A stretch of 64,000 nt of DNA, taken from contig JALNXF010000004.1 of NCBI GenBank assembly GCA_023230505.1, positions 1 to 64,000 on the forward strand, given 5' to 3'. The position numbers and the translations under genes were made by a program. Positions 31,782-44,302 of the stretch are shown here, in pieces. The notes under the pieces were generated by a model. That model ran no database searches and was not told where the DNA came from. It worked only from the letters and a program-made list of their open reading frames with translations. This stretch comes from Candidatus Altimarinota bacterium. Lineage in GTDB: Bacteria > Patescibacteriota > Gracilibacteria > BD1-5 > UBA2023. The number at the start of each line of letters is the position of its first letter. Positions within the stretch are counted from its first letter, which is position 1.

Positions 31782-32912
31782 ATGAAAGTAGCAGTAATTC
31801 ATGAGATGTTAATTAAGCTTGGATGAGCTGAAAATGTTGTTGATGATATTTTGTCTTTATACCCAGAAGCTGATTTATTTACTCTAATTTACGATGAAGA
31901 TAAAGTTAAAAAACTTTTTCCAGCCTCAAGAATAAAAAAAGTTCCGCGTCTTACTCAATTTATCTATAATATTACAAAAAATCAAAGATTTTGTCTGCCA
32001 TTTATGGCTCGCGCAATTGAAAGTCTTGATTTAAGCCAGTATGATCTTGTGATTTCTTCATCTAGTGGGTTTGCACATGGTGCTATTACTAAGCCAGAAA
32101 CTCTACATGTAGTTTATTATCATTCTCCGGCTCGTTACCTTTGGGATTGGACTTTTGAGGGAAGAAAGGATATGAATTATTCACCATTTTTCAAAAAAAT
32201 AATTTTAGTTTTTCTTGGATACATTTTTCATAATTTGCGCATCTGGGATTATATGGCAAGCCAGAGACACGACGTAGCCATCGCTGCATCATCTCAAATT
32301 AAGCTTAGAATTAGTAAATATTATAAAAGACCAAGTGATGTTATCTATCCATCAGTCTATACCGACGAATTTGAGATTTGAGAAAAATTATTAAAAGATC
32401 GTCATTATTATGTAATTACCTCGGCATTAACTGAATTTAAGCGTGTTGATATTTTGGTAAATGCCTTTAATGTACTCGGATATAGATTAATTATTATTTG
32501 AACTGGAGCTCAAGAGGCTTATTTAAAAAGCATTGCAAAAGAAAATATAGAATTTGTCGGGTATAGACATACTTTTGAAATTAATGAATATTATAAAAAT
32601 GCTAGATGATTTATTTTGCCTGGAAGAGAGGATTTTTGAATTGCTCCAATTGAGGCAATGGCAGCTGGAATTCCAGTTTTTTGACTAGCTGAAGGTTGAC
32701 TTACAGAAACTTCAATTGACTGACTATCTTGAGAATTTTTTCATGACAGAGAATGACTTGATTTTATCGAGAAATTTGAACAATTTCATTCAAATATTGA
32801 ATCTGGAAAATATGACAGAATTAAAATTAGAAATCACGCCCTAAAATTTAACAAAGATAGATTTTTACAAGAATTTCAAGATTTGGTGAATAGAGAAATG
32901 GGTAGAATATAA
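31782..32912 (+). CDS. GT4-family glycosyltransferase
   Basis: A 376-aa retaining glycosyltransferase. N-terminal domain starts IHEMLIKLGGAENVVDDILS (the usual GGAE motif); residues ~110-130 have the acceptor-side VVYYHSPARYLWDW. The donor-binding end shows PGREDFGIAPIEAMAAGIPV (E-x7-E motif) and GLAEGGLTET. Likely adds a sugar to a lipid-linked or surface glycan. Six bases after the O-antigen-ligase-like gene. Confidence 0.92.
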
Positions 32913-32935
32913 AAGAATTTTTAAATACACAAAAT

Positions 32936-32959
32936 GGTACCCACAAGGAGCACCCCTAC
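32936..32959. repeat. CCACAAGG repeat, short copy
   Basis: GGTACCCACAAGGAGCACCC then CTAC, 24 bases after the glycosyltransferase stop. The same element, longer and with its inverse, occurs at 33630-33692. Confidence 0.6.
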
Positions 32960-33005
32960 AGAATATAACTAAATTTTAAATTTAAATTTCATTTTTTTTT
33001 TTTTT

Positions 33006-33069
33006 GATTATAATACTACTACAAAATCTATCCCTCCCATATTTTAGGGGAGGCTAGGTGGGGTAATTA
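33006..33069 (+). repeat. promoter-linked CCTCCC/GGGGAGG repeat, copy 2
   Basis: TATAAT (33009-33014) then AAAATCTATCCCTCCCATAT and TTTAGGGGAGGCTAGGTGGGG. It differs from the 22342 copy at only a few bases; both sit in the leader of a membrane or surface gene. Confidence 0.8.
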
Positions 33070-33092
33070 TATTACAATTTAACTATTTTTTT

Positions 33093-33605
33093 ATGTACAA
33101 TAAAATAAATACACTTAAATCAAAAATTCTACCAAAGAATCTCTATTCCCGCCTAACCCTAATAACTCTAGTTACAGTTATAACTTGATATGCCATAATA
33201 TATGCCTGGACATATACAGATCCAGTTCCAGTTACTAGCTGACAAGCTCTTACATCTAATTGATGGAATGCAGTAGTTGAATCCTTGTTTTTCAAAAGAA
33301 GCTGAACAAACGATATATCTTTTAACTGAGGGAATGTGGGAATTGGAACAGCGAGTCCGGGGTCGAAACTAGATGTAGTAGGAACAGTTAAAGCAACTGG
33401 GTTTAGTGGTCCTATAAATTGATTAAAATTGTTTGTTAAAGCAGGAAATAATGGTACAGTTACTTGTGATCAATTTTGTGCCTGATCTCAATGGGTTGGA
33501 GGAGTTGGATCTTGTACAGGACAGAAGAGAATTTCTGATGCTACATTCTATAGCTGTTCAACTATAGTTAGTAGTACAGTAGAATGTGCTTGTGTTTCTT
33601 GGTAA
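33093..33605 (+). CDS. Surface protein with N-terminal anchor and phage-fibre-like motif
   Basis: A 170-aa exported protein. Residues ~20-37 form one membrane helix (LTLITLVTVITGYAIIYAW). The motif NGGNVGIGTASPGSKLDVVG at about residues 76-95 is the beta-structured 'VGIGT.sP..kLdV.G' unit found in phage tail fibres and in many CPR surface proteins. The C-terminus has seven cysteines (TCDQFC, SCTGQK, YSCSTI, ECACVSW). Its leader holds the 33006 repeat. Possibly a pilin-like tip or an adhesin. Confidence 0.75.
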
Positions 33606-33629
33606 TATTTAATATCTACAAATTTAAAA

Positions 33630-33692
33630 GGGCCCCCACAAGGGGGCACTCCTACGGGATAAAATGTAGTGGTACTCCCTTGTGGTTACCCT
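33630..33692. repeat. CCACAAGG...CTAC inverted repeat element
   Basis: CCACAAGGGGGCACTCCTAC and, after 12 bases, GTAGTGGTACTCCCTTGTGG (imperfect inverted repeat, 16 of 20 pairs). It forms a large hairpin downstream of the surface-protein gene. A shorter copy of the left arm is at 32936. Confidence 0.75.
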
Positions 33693-33726
33693 GATAATTA
33701 TAAAAAACGGTTGCCCATATTTCACA

Positions 33727-33819
33727 AATTTATATAAATTTATAAAATAAACTTGCCTAATTTGTATAAATTCAGTTATTAGTTTACTAGATTTATATAA
33801 ATTTATAAAATAAACTTGC
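33727..33819. repeat. Direct repeat ending in ATAAACTTGC
   Basis: TTTATATAAATTTATAAAAT followed by AAACTTGC occurs at 33727-33756 and again at 33791-33819, 63 bases apart. The last copy gives the TTGC part of a promoter (see next). The ATAAAATAAACTTGC core recurs at 43859-43873, and 46378-46392 is similar. Confidence 0.6.
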
Positions 33820-33843
33820 AATTAGTTTGATATTTTATATAAT
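33816..33843 (+). promoter_or_regulatory. promoter of the AAA ATPase gene
   Basis: TTGCAA (33816-33821), 16-base spacer, TATAAT (33838-33843), 33 bases before the ATG at 33877. Confidence 0.6.
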
Positions 33844-33876
33844 TAGGTCAATTAACTGACTTAATTTATAGAAATT

Positions 33877-35007
<1,131 letters not shown>

Positions 35008-35083
35008 AAAATTAAATTTTTAGTTGATTTTTTGGCTTAATTATATAAATTGGTAGTATATTTAATTTATAACTATTTCACCT

Positions 35084-36202
35084 ATGAATTTTGAAATAGA
35101 TACAAAAGCCTTAAAAGAGGGAATAGACGTGGTAAATCACGCCAGCGTCGGAGCCTCTATGACTCCCATTCTTGAAAATATTATGATAAATGCCGGATAC
35201 AAAAAAGTTGTACTTACAGCAAATAATTTGGAAATGGCAATAGAATATATGATTTCAGATTGAGTTGATGTAAAAAGTGAAGGAAGCTTTACGGTTTCTT
35301 CAAGATTTATTTCATCTTTTATCTCTCTAGTTTCTGAAGAAAAAATTCACATTTCACTTCTTCCAAATTCTAGTTTATCGCTAATCACTCCAGCTTCTGA
35401 CACAAAAATTAAATGAATAGAAGCTTCAAAATTTCCATTAATTCCATCATTTAAACAAGATTATTCATTCACAATGACTGCTCTAGAACTTAAAAAAGCG
35501 ATAGACAAGACAATTTTCTCGACTGCAGAGTGAAATATTAGACCAACTCTCGCTTGAATTTATCTTTCTATTACAGATGATGAGATTATTTTTGCATCAA
35601 CAGATAGTTTTAGACTGAGTGAATACAAAACAAAAAACAAAGCTAATATTATAAAACCAATCTCAATAATTATTCCTTCTAAAACTGCACTAGAATTATC
35701 AAGAATTTTACCAGAAAATTGACCAGTTGAGCTTTTAATTAGCGAAAATCAAATTCTATTTGTATTCTGAAATATTAAATTATTTTCTCGTCTTTTAAAT
35801 GGGCATTTCCCAGATTACCGCACATTTTTTCCAAAATCATATTCGACAAAATGAGTGATTCAAAGACATGATTTAATCCAAGCGCTAAAGCGCATTAATC
35901 TTATTTCAAAAGAAAATAATTTTAACACAAGAATGGCTTTTAATTCGGATTTTTGAATAGAATTATCTACAGGAGATACAGAAATTTGAGCTTGAAAAAT
36001 TAGTCTTCCAGCCTCAGTTGAAGGAGAAAATTCTATAATTTGATTAAATTCTACATATCTAATTGAAGCTCTAAATGTTATAAAAGACGACTATGTATCC
36101 CTCGATTTCGAGACAAGCCTCTCACCAATTATGCTCCGCGGAATCACCGAAAAAGAAAGCGAATTCGAATACAAACACATTATAATGCCATTAAAGATAT
36201 AA
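35084..36202 (+). CDS. dnaN: DNA polymerase III sliding clamp (beta)
   Basis: The beta clamp (372 aa), a ring-forming processivity factor for DNA replication. Three repeated clamp domains are seen; typical segments are MTPILENIMINA, TASDTKIKGIEASKFPLIPS-like residues near 115, TRPTLAGIYLSITDDEIIFA (written RPTLAGIYL), STDSFRLSEYK, and the C-terminal EYKHIIMPLKI with the MPL.. end. dnaA is not beside it, so the origin position is not shown here. Confidence 0.95.
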
Positions 36203-36209
36203 TTTTTTT

Positions 36210-37235
<1,026 letters not shown>

Positions 37236-37241
37236 AAAAAT

Positions 37242-38024
37242 ATGAGATTTAAATTACAAAATATTGCATTGGGTTTTTTTATAAAATCTAAAAAAGAAAA
37301 CCCCTCTCTTATTACAGAAAAATGATTTTTTGATATAGATTGAAAAGCGATTTCATATTCTCCTAATGACACTATTGTCTCTTGACTTAGAGAATTAGTA
37401 TATCCTTTTATTAAAGCACTTAACTTTGATTCAACAAGTTGAACTTTTAATAATAATCAAATTTCATTAGAAAATTTAAATAAAATAAAGGTTTTAAATA
37501 AAATATTATTCAAAACCCTAGAGCGTCTTGCCTTTAAAGAGAATAATTGAAAAATTGAAATAACTAAAATTAATATAGCTAATAGAATATTAACTATTAT
37601 GAACGATAGTACTTTTTTATTAGAAATTAATCAAGATATGATAGATAATGTTATTTCTTGGCTTCATACTTTATGAAAAAATAATCCATGATTATTAACT
37701 AAACAGGAATTAAATGAGCTTGAAAAATTTTATAACTGAGAAAAATTAGAATCTATAGAGTTTTGAATTGTTGATGAATTATATATGAAAAATAGGCTTA
37801 ATTTAGCTAAAAAAGAAAATAATATCACTCTTCATGAATGAAGAAATTGATTATGATTATTAAAAAGATGATTTTGAGTAAGAAATTTTAAAGCAGAAGT
37901 TTGAAATATTTTATTAAATACTGACTTAACCTGAGAAATTGAAATCACAGAAAAACATCCTTCATTTTTTGTAAGCACATCCCCTAGATTAACAGAAGAA
38001 GCCGTAGATATTATTTTAAACTAA
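37242..38024 (+). CDS. Hypothetical protein (260 aa)
   Basis: Starts six bases after pheS. Soluble, mixed alpha/beta, no signal peptide; the centre (EKFYNGEKLESIEFGIVDELY then MKNRLNLAKKENN) is helical. I do not recognise the family. UGA-Gly density is high (about 11), so it is clearly coding. Confidence 0.65.
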
Positions 38025-38075
38025 AAAAACTTTTGCTTTTTTCAAAAAATCTATAAAATAAGCACACCTTTTTGG

Positions 38076-38097
38076 GAGACATTTTATTTTGTCGCTC
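38076..38097 (+). promoter_or_regulatory. leader hairpin before rplA
   Basis: GAGACA (38076-38081) and TGTCGCTC (38090-38097) can pair in the 101-base leader of rplA. L1 often represses its own mRNA through such a rRNA-like leader; the match is suggestive only. Confidence 0.35.
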
Positions 38098-38125
38098 GAA
38101 CCAATATTTTTTAAAATAATTTTTT

Positions 38126-38809
38126 ATGCAAAAAAGAGGAAAGAAATATAGACAAGCAATTACCCTTATTGAAAAGGATAAAGCTTATACTATTGATGAA
38201 GCTGTTGAGCTTCTAGAGAGAACTAATACAGTAAAATTTGACCCTACTGTTGAAATACATTTTAATCTTGGAATAGATCCAAAATATAGTGATCAAATGA
38301 TTAGATCGACTGTTACTCTGCCAAATGGATCTGGAAAATCAGTTAGAATTTGAGCTTTTGATGATAGTGGAAACGAAAAAGCACTACTTGCTGCTGGAGC
38401 ATCTGTTGCTGGATGAGAAGATTTACTTGATATAGTGGCTTCTGGTAAAATAGAATTTGATGTAGCTATTGCTACTCCTGCGATGATGAGAAAAATGTGA
38501 AAAGTTGCAAAAGTACTATGACCAAAAGGTCTTATGCCAAATCCAAAAGCGGGAACTGTTTGAGATGATTTACTTGCAATAATCAAGGAATTAATAGCTT
38601 GAAAATTTGAATTTAAAAATGACAAACAATGAAATGTTCACTCAATTATCTGAAAATTATCATTTTGAAGTGATAAATTAAAAGAAAATTTAGTACATTT
38701 CATCAAAGTACTTAAAGATGTAAAACCAGCTTGAGTAAAATGAAATTTCATAAACACTGTTTATGTATGTAATGCAATGTGACCTGGAATAAAATTAGAC
38801 GTTAAATAA
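38126..38809 (+). CDS. rplA: 50S ribosomal protein L1
   Basis: L1 (227 aa), of the L1 stalk, which moves E-site tRNA. Seen: GKKYRQAITLIEKDKAYTID, PTVEIHFNLGIDPKYSDQMI, TVTLPNGSGKSVRI, KVLGPKGLMPNPKAGTVGDD and KPAGVKGNFINTVYVCNAMG. Full length. rplK is not adjacent. It is followed by a terminator. Confidence 0.97.
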
Positions 38810-38831
38810 AAACTAATTAAATAATTAAGCC

Positions 38832-38867
38832 AAATAAATCCAACTGTATAGTTGGATTTATTTTTTT
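38832..38867 (+). terminator. rho-independent terminator after rplA
   Basis: 14-bp stem AAATAAATCCAACT / AGTTGGATTTATTT around GTAT, then T-run. Confidence 0.9.
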
Positions 38868-38961
38868 ATTTTGAAAATATCATTTTTTTGATATAATGAA
38901 CAAACCCTTAAAATTCTTTTCAAACAAAAATAAATATCAAAATAAAAAGAGGTGAAGTAGA

Positions 38962-39594
38962 ATGAAGAAAATGGTAGTTCTCGGATATCTTTTGAGCAGT
39001 TTAATTTTTGTGTTATTAATGCCATCTATTGGCTACAGTAACCAGGAGGCAAAGGATGTCTATGAACAAAAACCCACAAAAATAGAAACAGAAACAAATG
39101 TGCAATCTGATTTCCTAGAAATTTATTACACATATTTTTCCTCATCAAATCAAAATCAAGACAAAAATCAGGAGGATGTAAAAGACGCAAACGAGCGAGC
39201 AAAAATAAAAACCTTTTTGAAAAATAAAGAAGTTTTAAATTACGAATTTTATGGGGAATTAATTTGTAACTACTTTGATAACTGGGATGACAGAAAGCTT
39301 TTTGCTTCAATTTTGGTTATTGAGTCTCACGGTAAAACCAGAGCAAAAAGCAAAAAAGGAGCTCGAGGACCATGGCAAATTATGCCTTTTTGGAAGGCAG
39401 TTCTCAAAATCCCAGGATCTTTATATAATCCAGAAGTTAACATAAAGTATGCAGAAAAAGTCCTTGATATTCATACCTACGAAGCAAATGGTAAGTTATG
39501 GGGGCACAAAGGAGGACTTTATCGTTATTCTGGAAAATCCAAGCATTACGCCAAAAAAATACACAAACTTATGAATGAGATTGAAAAAGCCTGA
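38962..39594 (+). CDS. Exported lytic transglycosylase with standard-code gene structure
   Basis: A 210-aa SLT-type protein: signal peptide MKKMVVLGYLLSSLIFVLLM ending near GYS, then a charged linker, and the catalytic domain with LFASILVIESHGKTRAKSKK (Glu in VIES) and GARGPWQIMPFWKAV. It cleaves peptidoglycan. The gene is unlike the rest of the window: a real Shine-Dalgarno AGAGGTGA (38948-38955), every glycine GGN, TGG for Trp and a stop codon TGA (39592-39594), followed by a GC-rich terminator. In code 25 it would run on to TAA 39667-39669 (235 aa) right through the terminator hairpin. Confidence 0.9.
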   Translation: MKKMVVLGYLLSSLIFVLLMPSIGYSNQEAKDVYEQKPTKIETETNVQSDFLEIYYTYFSSSNQNQDKNQEDVKDANERAKIKTFLKNKEVLNYEFYGELICNYFDNWDDRKLFASILVIESHGKTRAKSKKGARGPWQIMPFWKAVLKIPGSLYNPEVNIKYAEKVLDIHTYEANGKLWGHKGGLYRYSGKSKHYAKKIHKLMNEIEKA

Positions 39595-39632
39595 CAACTT
39601 TTATTGATTTCAACACAAGTTTGCAGAAATAC

Positions 39633-39660
39633 AAAAAGAGCCCGCTCGCGGGCTCTTTTA
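39633..39660 (+). terminator. GC-rich rho-independent terminator
   Basis: AAAAAGAGCCCG / CGGGCTCTTTT around CTCG. Its composition contrasts with the AT-only terminators of the other genes, in line with a foreign origin of the transglycosylase unit. Confidence 0.92.
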
Positions 39661-39739
39661 ATTTTTTAATTGATATTCTATTATTTTTTATATAATAATT
39701 TTGTAAGACATATTTTTTATTTCTTTAATCCCATTTTTT

Positions 39740-39799
39740 ATGCGCAGTGAAACAAATACTCTTGGGGTACACAGTAAAACAAGTGCCCTTGGGGCGAAA
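39740..39799 (+). repeat. SETSALG start-codon repeat, tandem copies 4 and 5
   Basis: Copy 4 ATGCGCAGTGAAACAAATAC.TCTTGGGG; copy 5 TACACAGTAAAACAAGTGCC.CTTGGGGCG. Frame is kept into the transporter gene. Copy 5 keeps the TGCCC/GGGC hairpin; copy 4 has lost it. Confidence 0.85.
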
Positions 39800-40933
39800 A
39801 ATCAAGAAAAAAATATTTTTTTAATTAAGGAGGAATACTTGAGTTTCCTGATTAAACTTATAATCACTGTTGCTTTCTGATTATCGCTCTGGTTTTTGTA
39901 TGAAATATGAGGAATACTAAAAATTTTATTTTTATGAGTTTTTTTGAATTTACTTTTTACTCCATTTCTCGATAAAACCAAAAAATATAAAATCCCAGAT
40001 TGGCTTGGAATTCTGCTTATTTATCTAGTTATTTTAATACTCGTAACTGTATTTTTATTTGTACTTATCCCAATTTTTACCGAGCAAATCTGAAAAATGA
40101 GTGTTCGTTTGTTTGACTATATTGGCTTTCTGCAGGACTCATACAAGACCTGATGAATTAGAGCCTTGTGAATTCCAGATTTCCTATTAAATTATCTAGA
40201 TTGATTCTTAGACAAAGTAGATTTTAATTCATTATTTGACTTCCTCAAAAATAATTTGGGCGAAATTTCGAAATTTTTTGGTAAAAATATTGGCTTATTT
40301 TTGACAAATTCGAGCTGATTTATATTTTCTCTCACTGGAAGTTTATTTAATTTTGTCCTAATTTTTGTTTTCTCATTTTTTATATGAATCGAGAGGAAAA
40401 AAATCAAAAAATTCAGTTATGACATACTACCCGAAAATATCTCAAAATACCTAAAATCAAGAGAAGACAAAATTATCTCAAATATGCATTTCTGGCTTAG
40501 ATGACAACTAATTCTATCTTTCTCAATATTTGTCCTCACCCTCCTCTGACTAAACATCGCCAGACTTTTTTGAATAAATTTCAGCTTCTGAGAAACCTTC
40601 GCCCTAGCCCTAATCTGAGCCATGATGGAATTTATCCCCTACATCTGACCCTTCATCTCAATCCTCCCAGCCCTAGCCATCGGAGCCACATTCTGACTCC
40701 AAAAAATTCTAGCCATCATCCTTATCTACATCATCATCCAACAATCCGAAGAAAAAGTCCTAGTTCCCCTAGTTATGAGCAAATCCCTAGACCTTTCGCC
40801 TTTGGTCGTTCTCCTCTGAATGATGATTTGAGCCAGCCTTTTCGGAATCCTCTGAATCATCATCGCCGTGCCAATTGTCTCACTTCTCCAAATTTTTGTG
40901 GGGGATTTTGTGAAGTGGAAGAAGGGGAAGTAA
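39740..40933 (+). CDS. AI-2E-family transporter with double SETSALG start repeat
   Basis: A 397-aa polytopic membrane protein of the AI-2E/PerM family (autoinducer or unknown-substrate exporters). The C-terminus has GETFALALIGAMMEFIPYIG, PFISILPALAIGATFGL, then EEKVLVPLVMSKSLDLSPLV and the final GIIIAVPIVSLLQIF, all typical. The first 19 codons are two tandem start repeats (MRSETNTLGV, HSKTSALGA). An older start could be TTG 39839, which follows an AAGGAGG (39827-39833). Confidence 0.88.
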
Positions 40934-40956
40934 AATTAAAATAATTAACTTAAAAT

Positions 40957-41715
40957 ATGCATTTTCTAGATTTAGATTTAGTAAAAAATTATAAAAGTAA
41001 TTCTCAGAAAGCCAGAGTTATGACAGAATTTTGGACTGGGGAAAATATTTTTTGTCCGAGTTGTTGAGATTCAATTTCTCATTACGACAATAATAAACCT
41101 GTTGCGGATTTTTTCTGTAAAGGTTGCAAAGAAGATTATGAGCTAAAATCTGGAACTTCACTTGGAAATAAAATTACAGATTGAGCTTATTCTACAATGA
41201 TTGAAAGATTGTGAAGCGATAATAATCCAAATTTCTTCTTTCTAAATTATAAAAAAAGTTATGAAATAAATAATTTTGTCGTAATCCCAAAACATTATTT
41301 TACATCTGAAATTATAGAAAAAAGAAAACCTCTACCAATTACAGCCAGAAGAGCCGGATGGATTGGATGCAATATTTTGCTCTCACCAATCCCAGAAAGT
41401 GGCAAAATTTTTTATATTAAAAATTGAGAACAAAGAAATAAAAAAGAAATATTGCAAAATTGGAATAAAACACTATTCTTAAGAGACAAAAAATCACCAG
41501 ATTCTAAAGGTTGGATTCTTGACATAATGAAATGTATCGAAATGCTCCACAAACAAGAATTTACCCTCCAAGAAATGTACAATTTCGAACCAACTCTAAA
41601 ACTAAAATATCCCAACAACAATTTTATCAAAGATAAAATTAGACAACAACTCCAATTTCTGAGAGACAAAAGATATTTAAAGTTTGTGAGTAGTGGGAAG
41701 TATAGAGTTTTGTAA
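40957..41715 (+). CDS. dpnI: DpnI-family methyl-dependent restriction endonuclease
   Basis: A 252-aa relative of DpnI of Streptococcus, which cuts DNA at GATC when adenine is methylated. The match runs over the full length: FLDLDLVKNYKSNSQKARVM, zinc finger CPSCGD...CKGC, PVADFFCK, the catalytic EDYELKSGTS (PD-(D/E)xK type), DNNPNFFFLNYKK, ITARRAGWIGCNILLS, and the C-terminal winged helix ending KDKIRQQLQFLRDKRYLKFV. Glycines use TGA, so it is adapted to the host. No Dam-like methylase is near. 23 bases behind the AI-2E gene. Confidence 0.95.
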
Positions 41716-41739
41716 ATTTTATTTTTTTAATTTTTTTTT

Positions 41740-42921
41740 ATGTTACCTATTAGAAATTTAATAAAAATTAATCAATGACCGAATTTTTTATTTATCTTTT
41801 CTTTAAAAGCAAAGGACTTTCTATTTTTTTCCAAAATAGAAAGATCTCGTGAGTGAGAGAAAAATATTAAGAATAAAAAAGGATTTCAAAGAAAATTAGA
41901 TTTAAAAAGAGTTTCCAGAATAAGAGATTATTTATTAAGTGATAATTCTTATATTCCTACAAATTTTATTGTAAATATATGCACAGAAGATCATAATGAT
42001 GTTGATTTTAAATCAAAAGCTAAAATTACTAATAATTCTTTAATTGAGTTAAATTCTGAAAATGATTTATTAGTAATTGATTGACAGCATCGATTAGCAG
42101 CACTAGATTATATTAACTATAATTCTGAACTAAATTGATCTTGAATTAGATTTAAGGAATTATCTAATAAAGATAGAGAAAAATTAGATAATTATGAAGT
42201 TATAATAACTTGATATTTAAATATTTCAAGAATTGAGATGGCCAAGGTTTTTATAACAATAAATAATAATCAAAAAAAAGTAAATAAATCAGTTATTTTT
42301 GATTTATTACATATTTCTTGAAAAGATATTGATAATCTAGACCAAGAAACTGAGGAAATCTTGATGGCATGATTAACATTAGAACAAATTAAGGCAACTT
42401 CAATTATAGAAGAATTATATGAAAACAATAAAAGTTATTGGTATAATGCTGTTAATTATGAATGAGGTAGATTAAAAACAATTGAGCTTTGAAGTTTTGT
42501 AGAGCATTTATCATTAGCTTTATGAAAATATAGATTTTTAAATAATGAGAATTTCATTTATCATGAAAGAAGAGTTGAAACTATAGATTTATTTTATAAA
42601 AAATTGATTGATTCAATTTTTCAAGAAAAAAAAGAGGGTGATGTACTTATATCAAAATATGATCAATTTATCGATAAAAATTGTATTTTATCAAAAGCAA
42701 GTTGAGTTTGAATAATATTCAATAAAGATATATTTGATAAAGTATTAGAACTTTCTCTAGACGGGGATATAATTAACGAAAAGTATTTAGAAAAAATCTT
42801 TTTAAATTTTAATGAAAATGATTTCTTATCAACAAATCCTGAATATAAGTGAAAATTATCATCTAAAGCATGATATTCAGAAATCATCAAAATTTTAAGT
42901 AATAAAATAAAATTATGATAG
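41740..42921 (+). CDS. DGQHR-domain protein, DndB-like
   Basis: A 393-aa protein with the DGQHR motif (LLVIDGQHRLAALDYINYN, ~aa 108-126), the hallmark of the DndB/DGQHR family linked to DNA phosphorothioation and 7-deazaguanine DNA-modification systems. ITINNNQKKVNKSVIFDLL follows as in the family. It lies 24 bases after dpnI and its last codons overlap the next gene by 7 bases. DndB represses or recruits the Dnd system; no Dnd enzymes are next to it here. Confidence 0.85.
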
Positions 42922-43862
42922 ATTTTACAATATTTAATACTGCAAATCTAATTAAGCATTATAGGAATGATAATATTTTCCCTTCTGTAAGTAGATTGTG
43001 AACAATAAAATACTTAAAGCGTGAATCATTAAATACACATCAAAAAATAAATAAAGGCTTTGGTCCATTATTAAATCCGACATCATTTAATACTGATTCA
43101 TATTTAAAATTATCATTAAACTATTCTATACAAAGCCTTATAAAATGAATCATGTTTTATATATATTCAGAATTGACAGATATTTCTGTTAAAGATAATT
43201 TAAGTATAAAATTTTTAAATCTATATTATGCTCATGTATTTTTATCTTATTCAATATTACAATTCAATTGAATTAATATTGATTTCGAAAAAGATTCAAC
43301 TGTAGTGTATGATAAATATTTTATTTTAATAAAATATTTAAATATATCTAGTAATTCTTTAGAAATATTTAAAACTTCAAAAAATGAAAAGAAGAAAGAT
43401 ATTAATCATAAAAATTTTTGGGATATATATTATTGAATTATTAAAGATAATAAAAATGATTTCTTTATTGATTTAATACCAGGCTGACAAAATTATTTTC
43501 AAGAAAATAATTTTTTAAATAAAAAAAATGAAAGTGAATGTAGAAACTTCTATACATATAATTATTCATCTATTTATTCTTGGGAAAATAAAATAAGAAA
43601 TCCGTTATTTATTGAAACTATTAAAATTTGAAATAATTATAATTCAAATAGCTTAATTCAAAGAACGGATTTTAATAAGATAAAAACAACAGTTGAAAAG
43701 GAAATGATTTATATTATGGGGTTATTAAAAAAACTTTCATATAAGAAAGATTTCTCCGAGGAATTATTAAGTATGTTTAAAAATCCAAAATTAAAGTTAA
43801 ATAAAGATAAAATATTAAGTTGAATAGATGATTTTATTTATAATCTAGACAAAATTTTATAA
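42915..43862 (+). CDS. Unknown partner of the DGQHR protein
   Basis: A 315-aa, Asn/Ile/Lys-rich protein that I do not recognise. It is mainly helical, and has no membrane helix except a weak hydrophobic stretch (IKGIMFYIYSELT). The start ATG overlaps the DGQHR gene by 7 bases (ATGATAG), so translation is coupled and the two products likely work together. Confidence 0.65.
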
Positions 43863-43927
43863 AATAAACTTGCATTTTCACAAAAAATCGTTAGATCATG
43901 ATCGTTTATATTCTAACAATTTTTTTT

Positions 43928-44275
43928 ATGAAAACTATAATTTTGGACTTTACTGATTGAAAGGTAAAAATACTTAAACATAAGCAAATGCAGATTGAAG
44001 AAGTGGAAGATTTAATGTTTGAGAAATATGATTTAAGCCCAAATAATATTCAATGGATGACAGTGAATGATTTAATATTTGAATATTTAGGAGAGAAAGA
44101 AATATGAAAAGCCATATTTTCTATTGATAAAAATGAGATTAATGATTTTGCATGAAAAAAATTATCAAAAAGAGAATTAATAGAGATATTTTCATTTATT
44201 GAAAATGATGAGTGAATTTGGAATGCTATTGAAAAATCAAAAAAAGAAGCTTTAAATTATATTTCTAAAAAATAA
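43928..44275 (+). CDS. Hypothetical acidic protein (115 aa)
   Basis: Starts at ATG 43928 after a leader with a small hairpin (GTTAGA...TCTAAC then T-run). Acidic, helical (LFEYLGEKEIGKAIFSIDKN), no family recognised. It is separated by 65 bases from the unknown partner and may have its own promoter (ATAAACTTGC motif upstream). Confidence 0.5.
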
Positions 44276-44302
44276 TTCTTTTATTCATCTTCCAAAAATA
44301 AC

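Noticed and set aside
38076..38097. L1-binding site before rplA as a firm call
   Set aside because: The pairing is imperfect and no rRNA-like core could be aligned, so it is listed only as a weak leader hairpin.
40501..40944. 147-aa plus-strand ORF over the AI-2E transporter end
   Set aside because: It is an out-of-frame shadow of the transporter, which reads cleanly through with UGA=Gly and keeps family motifs to its end.
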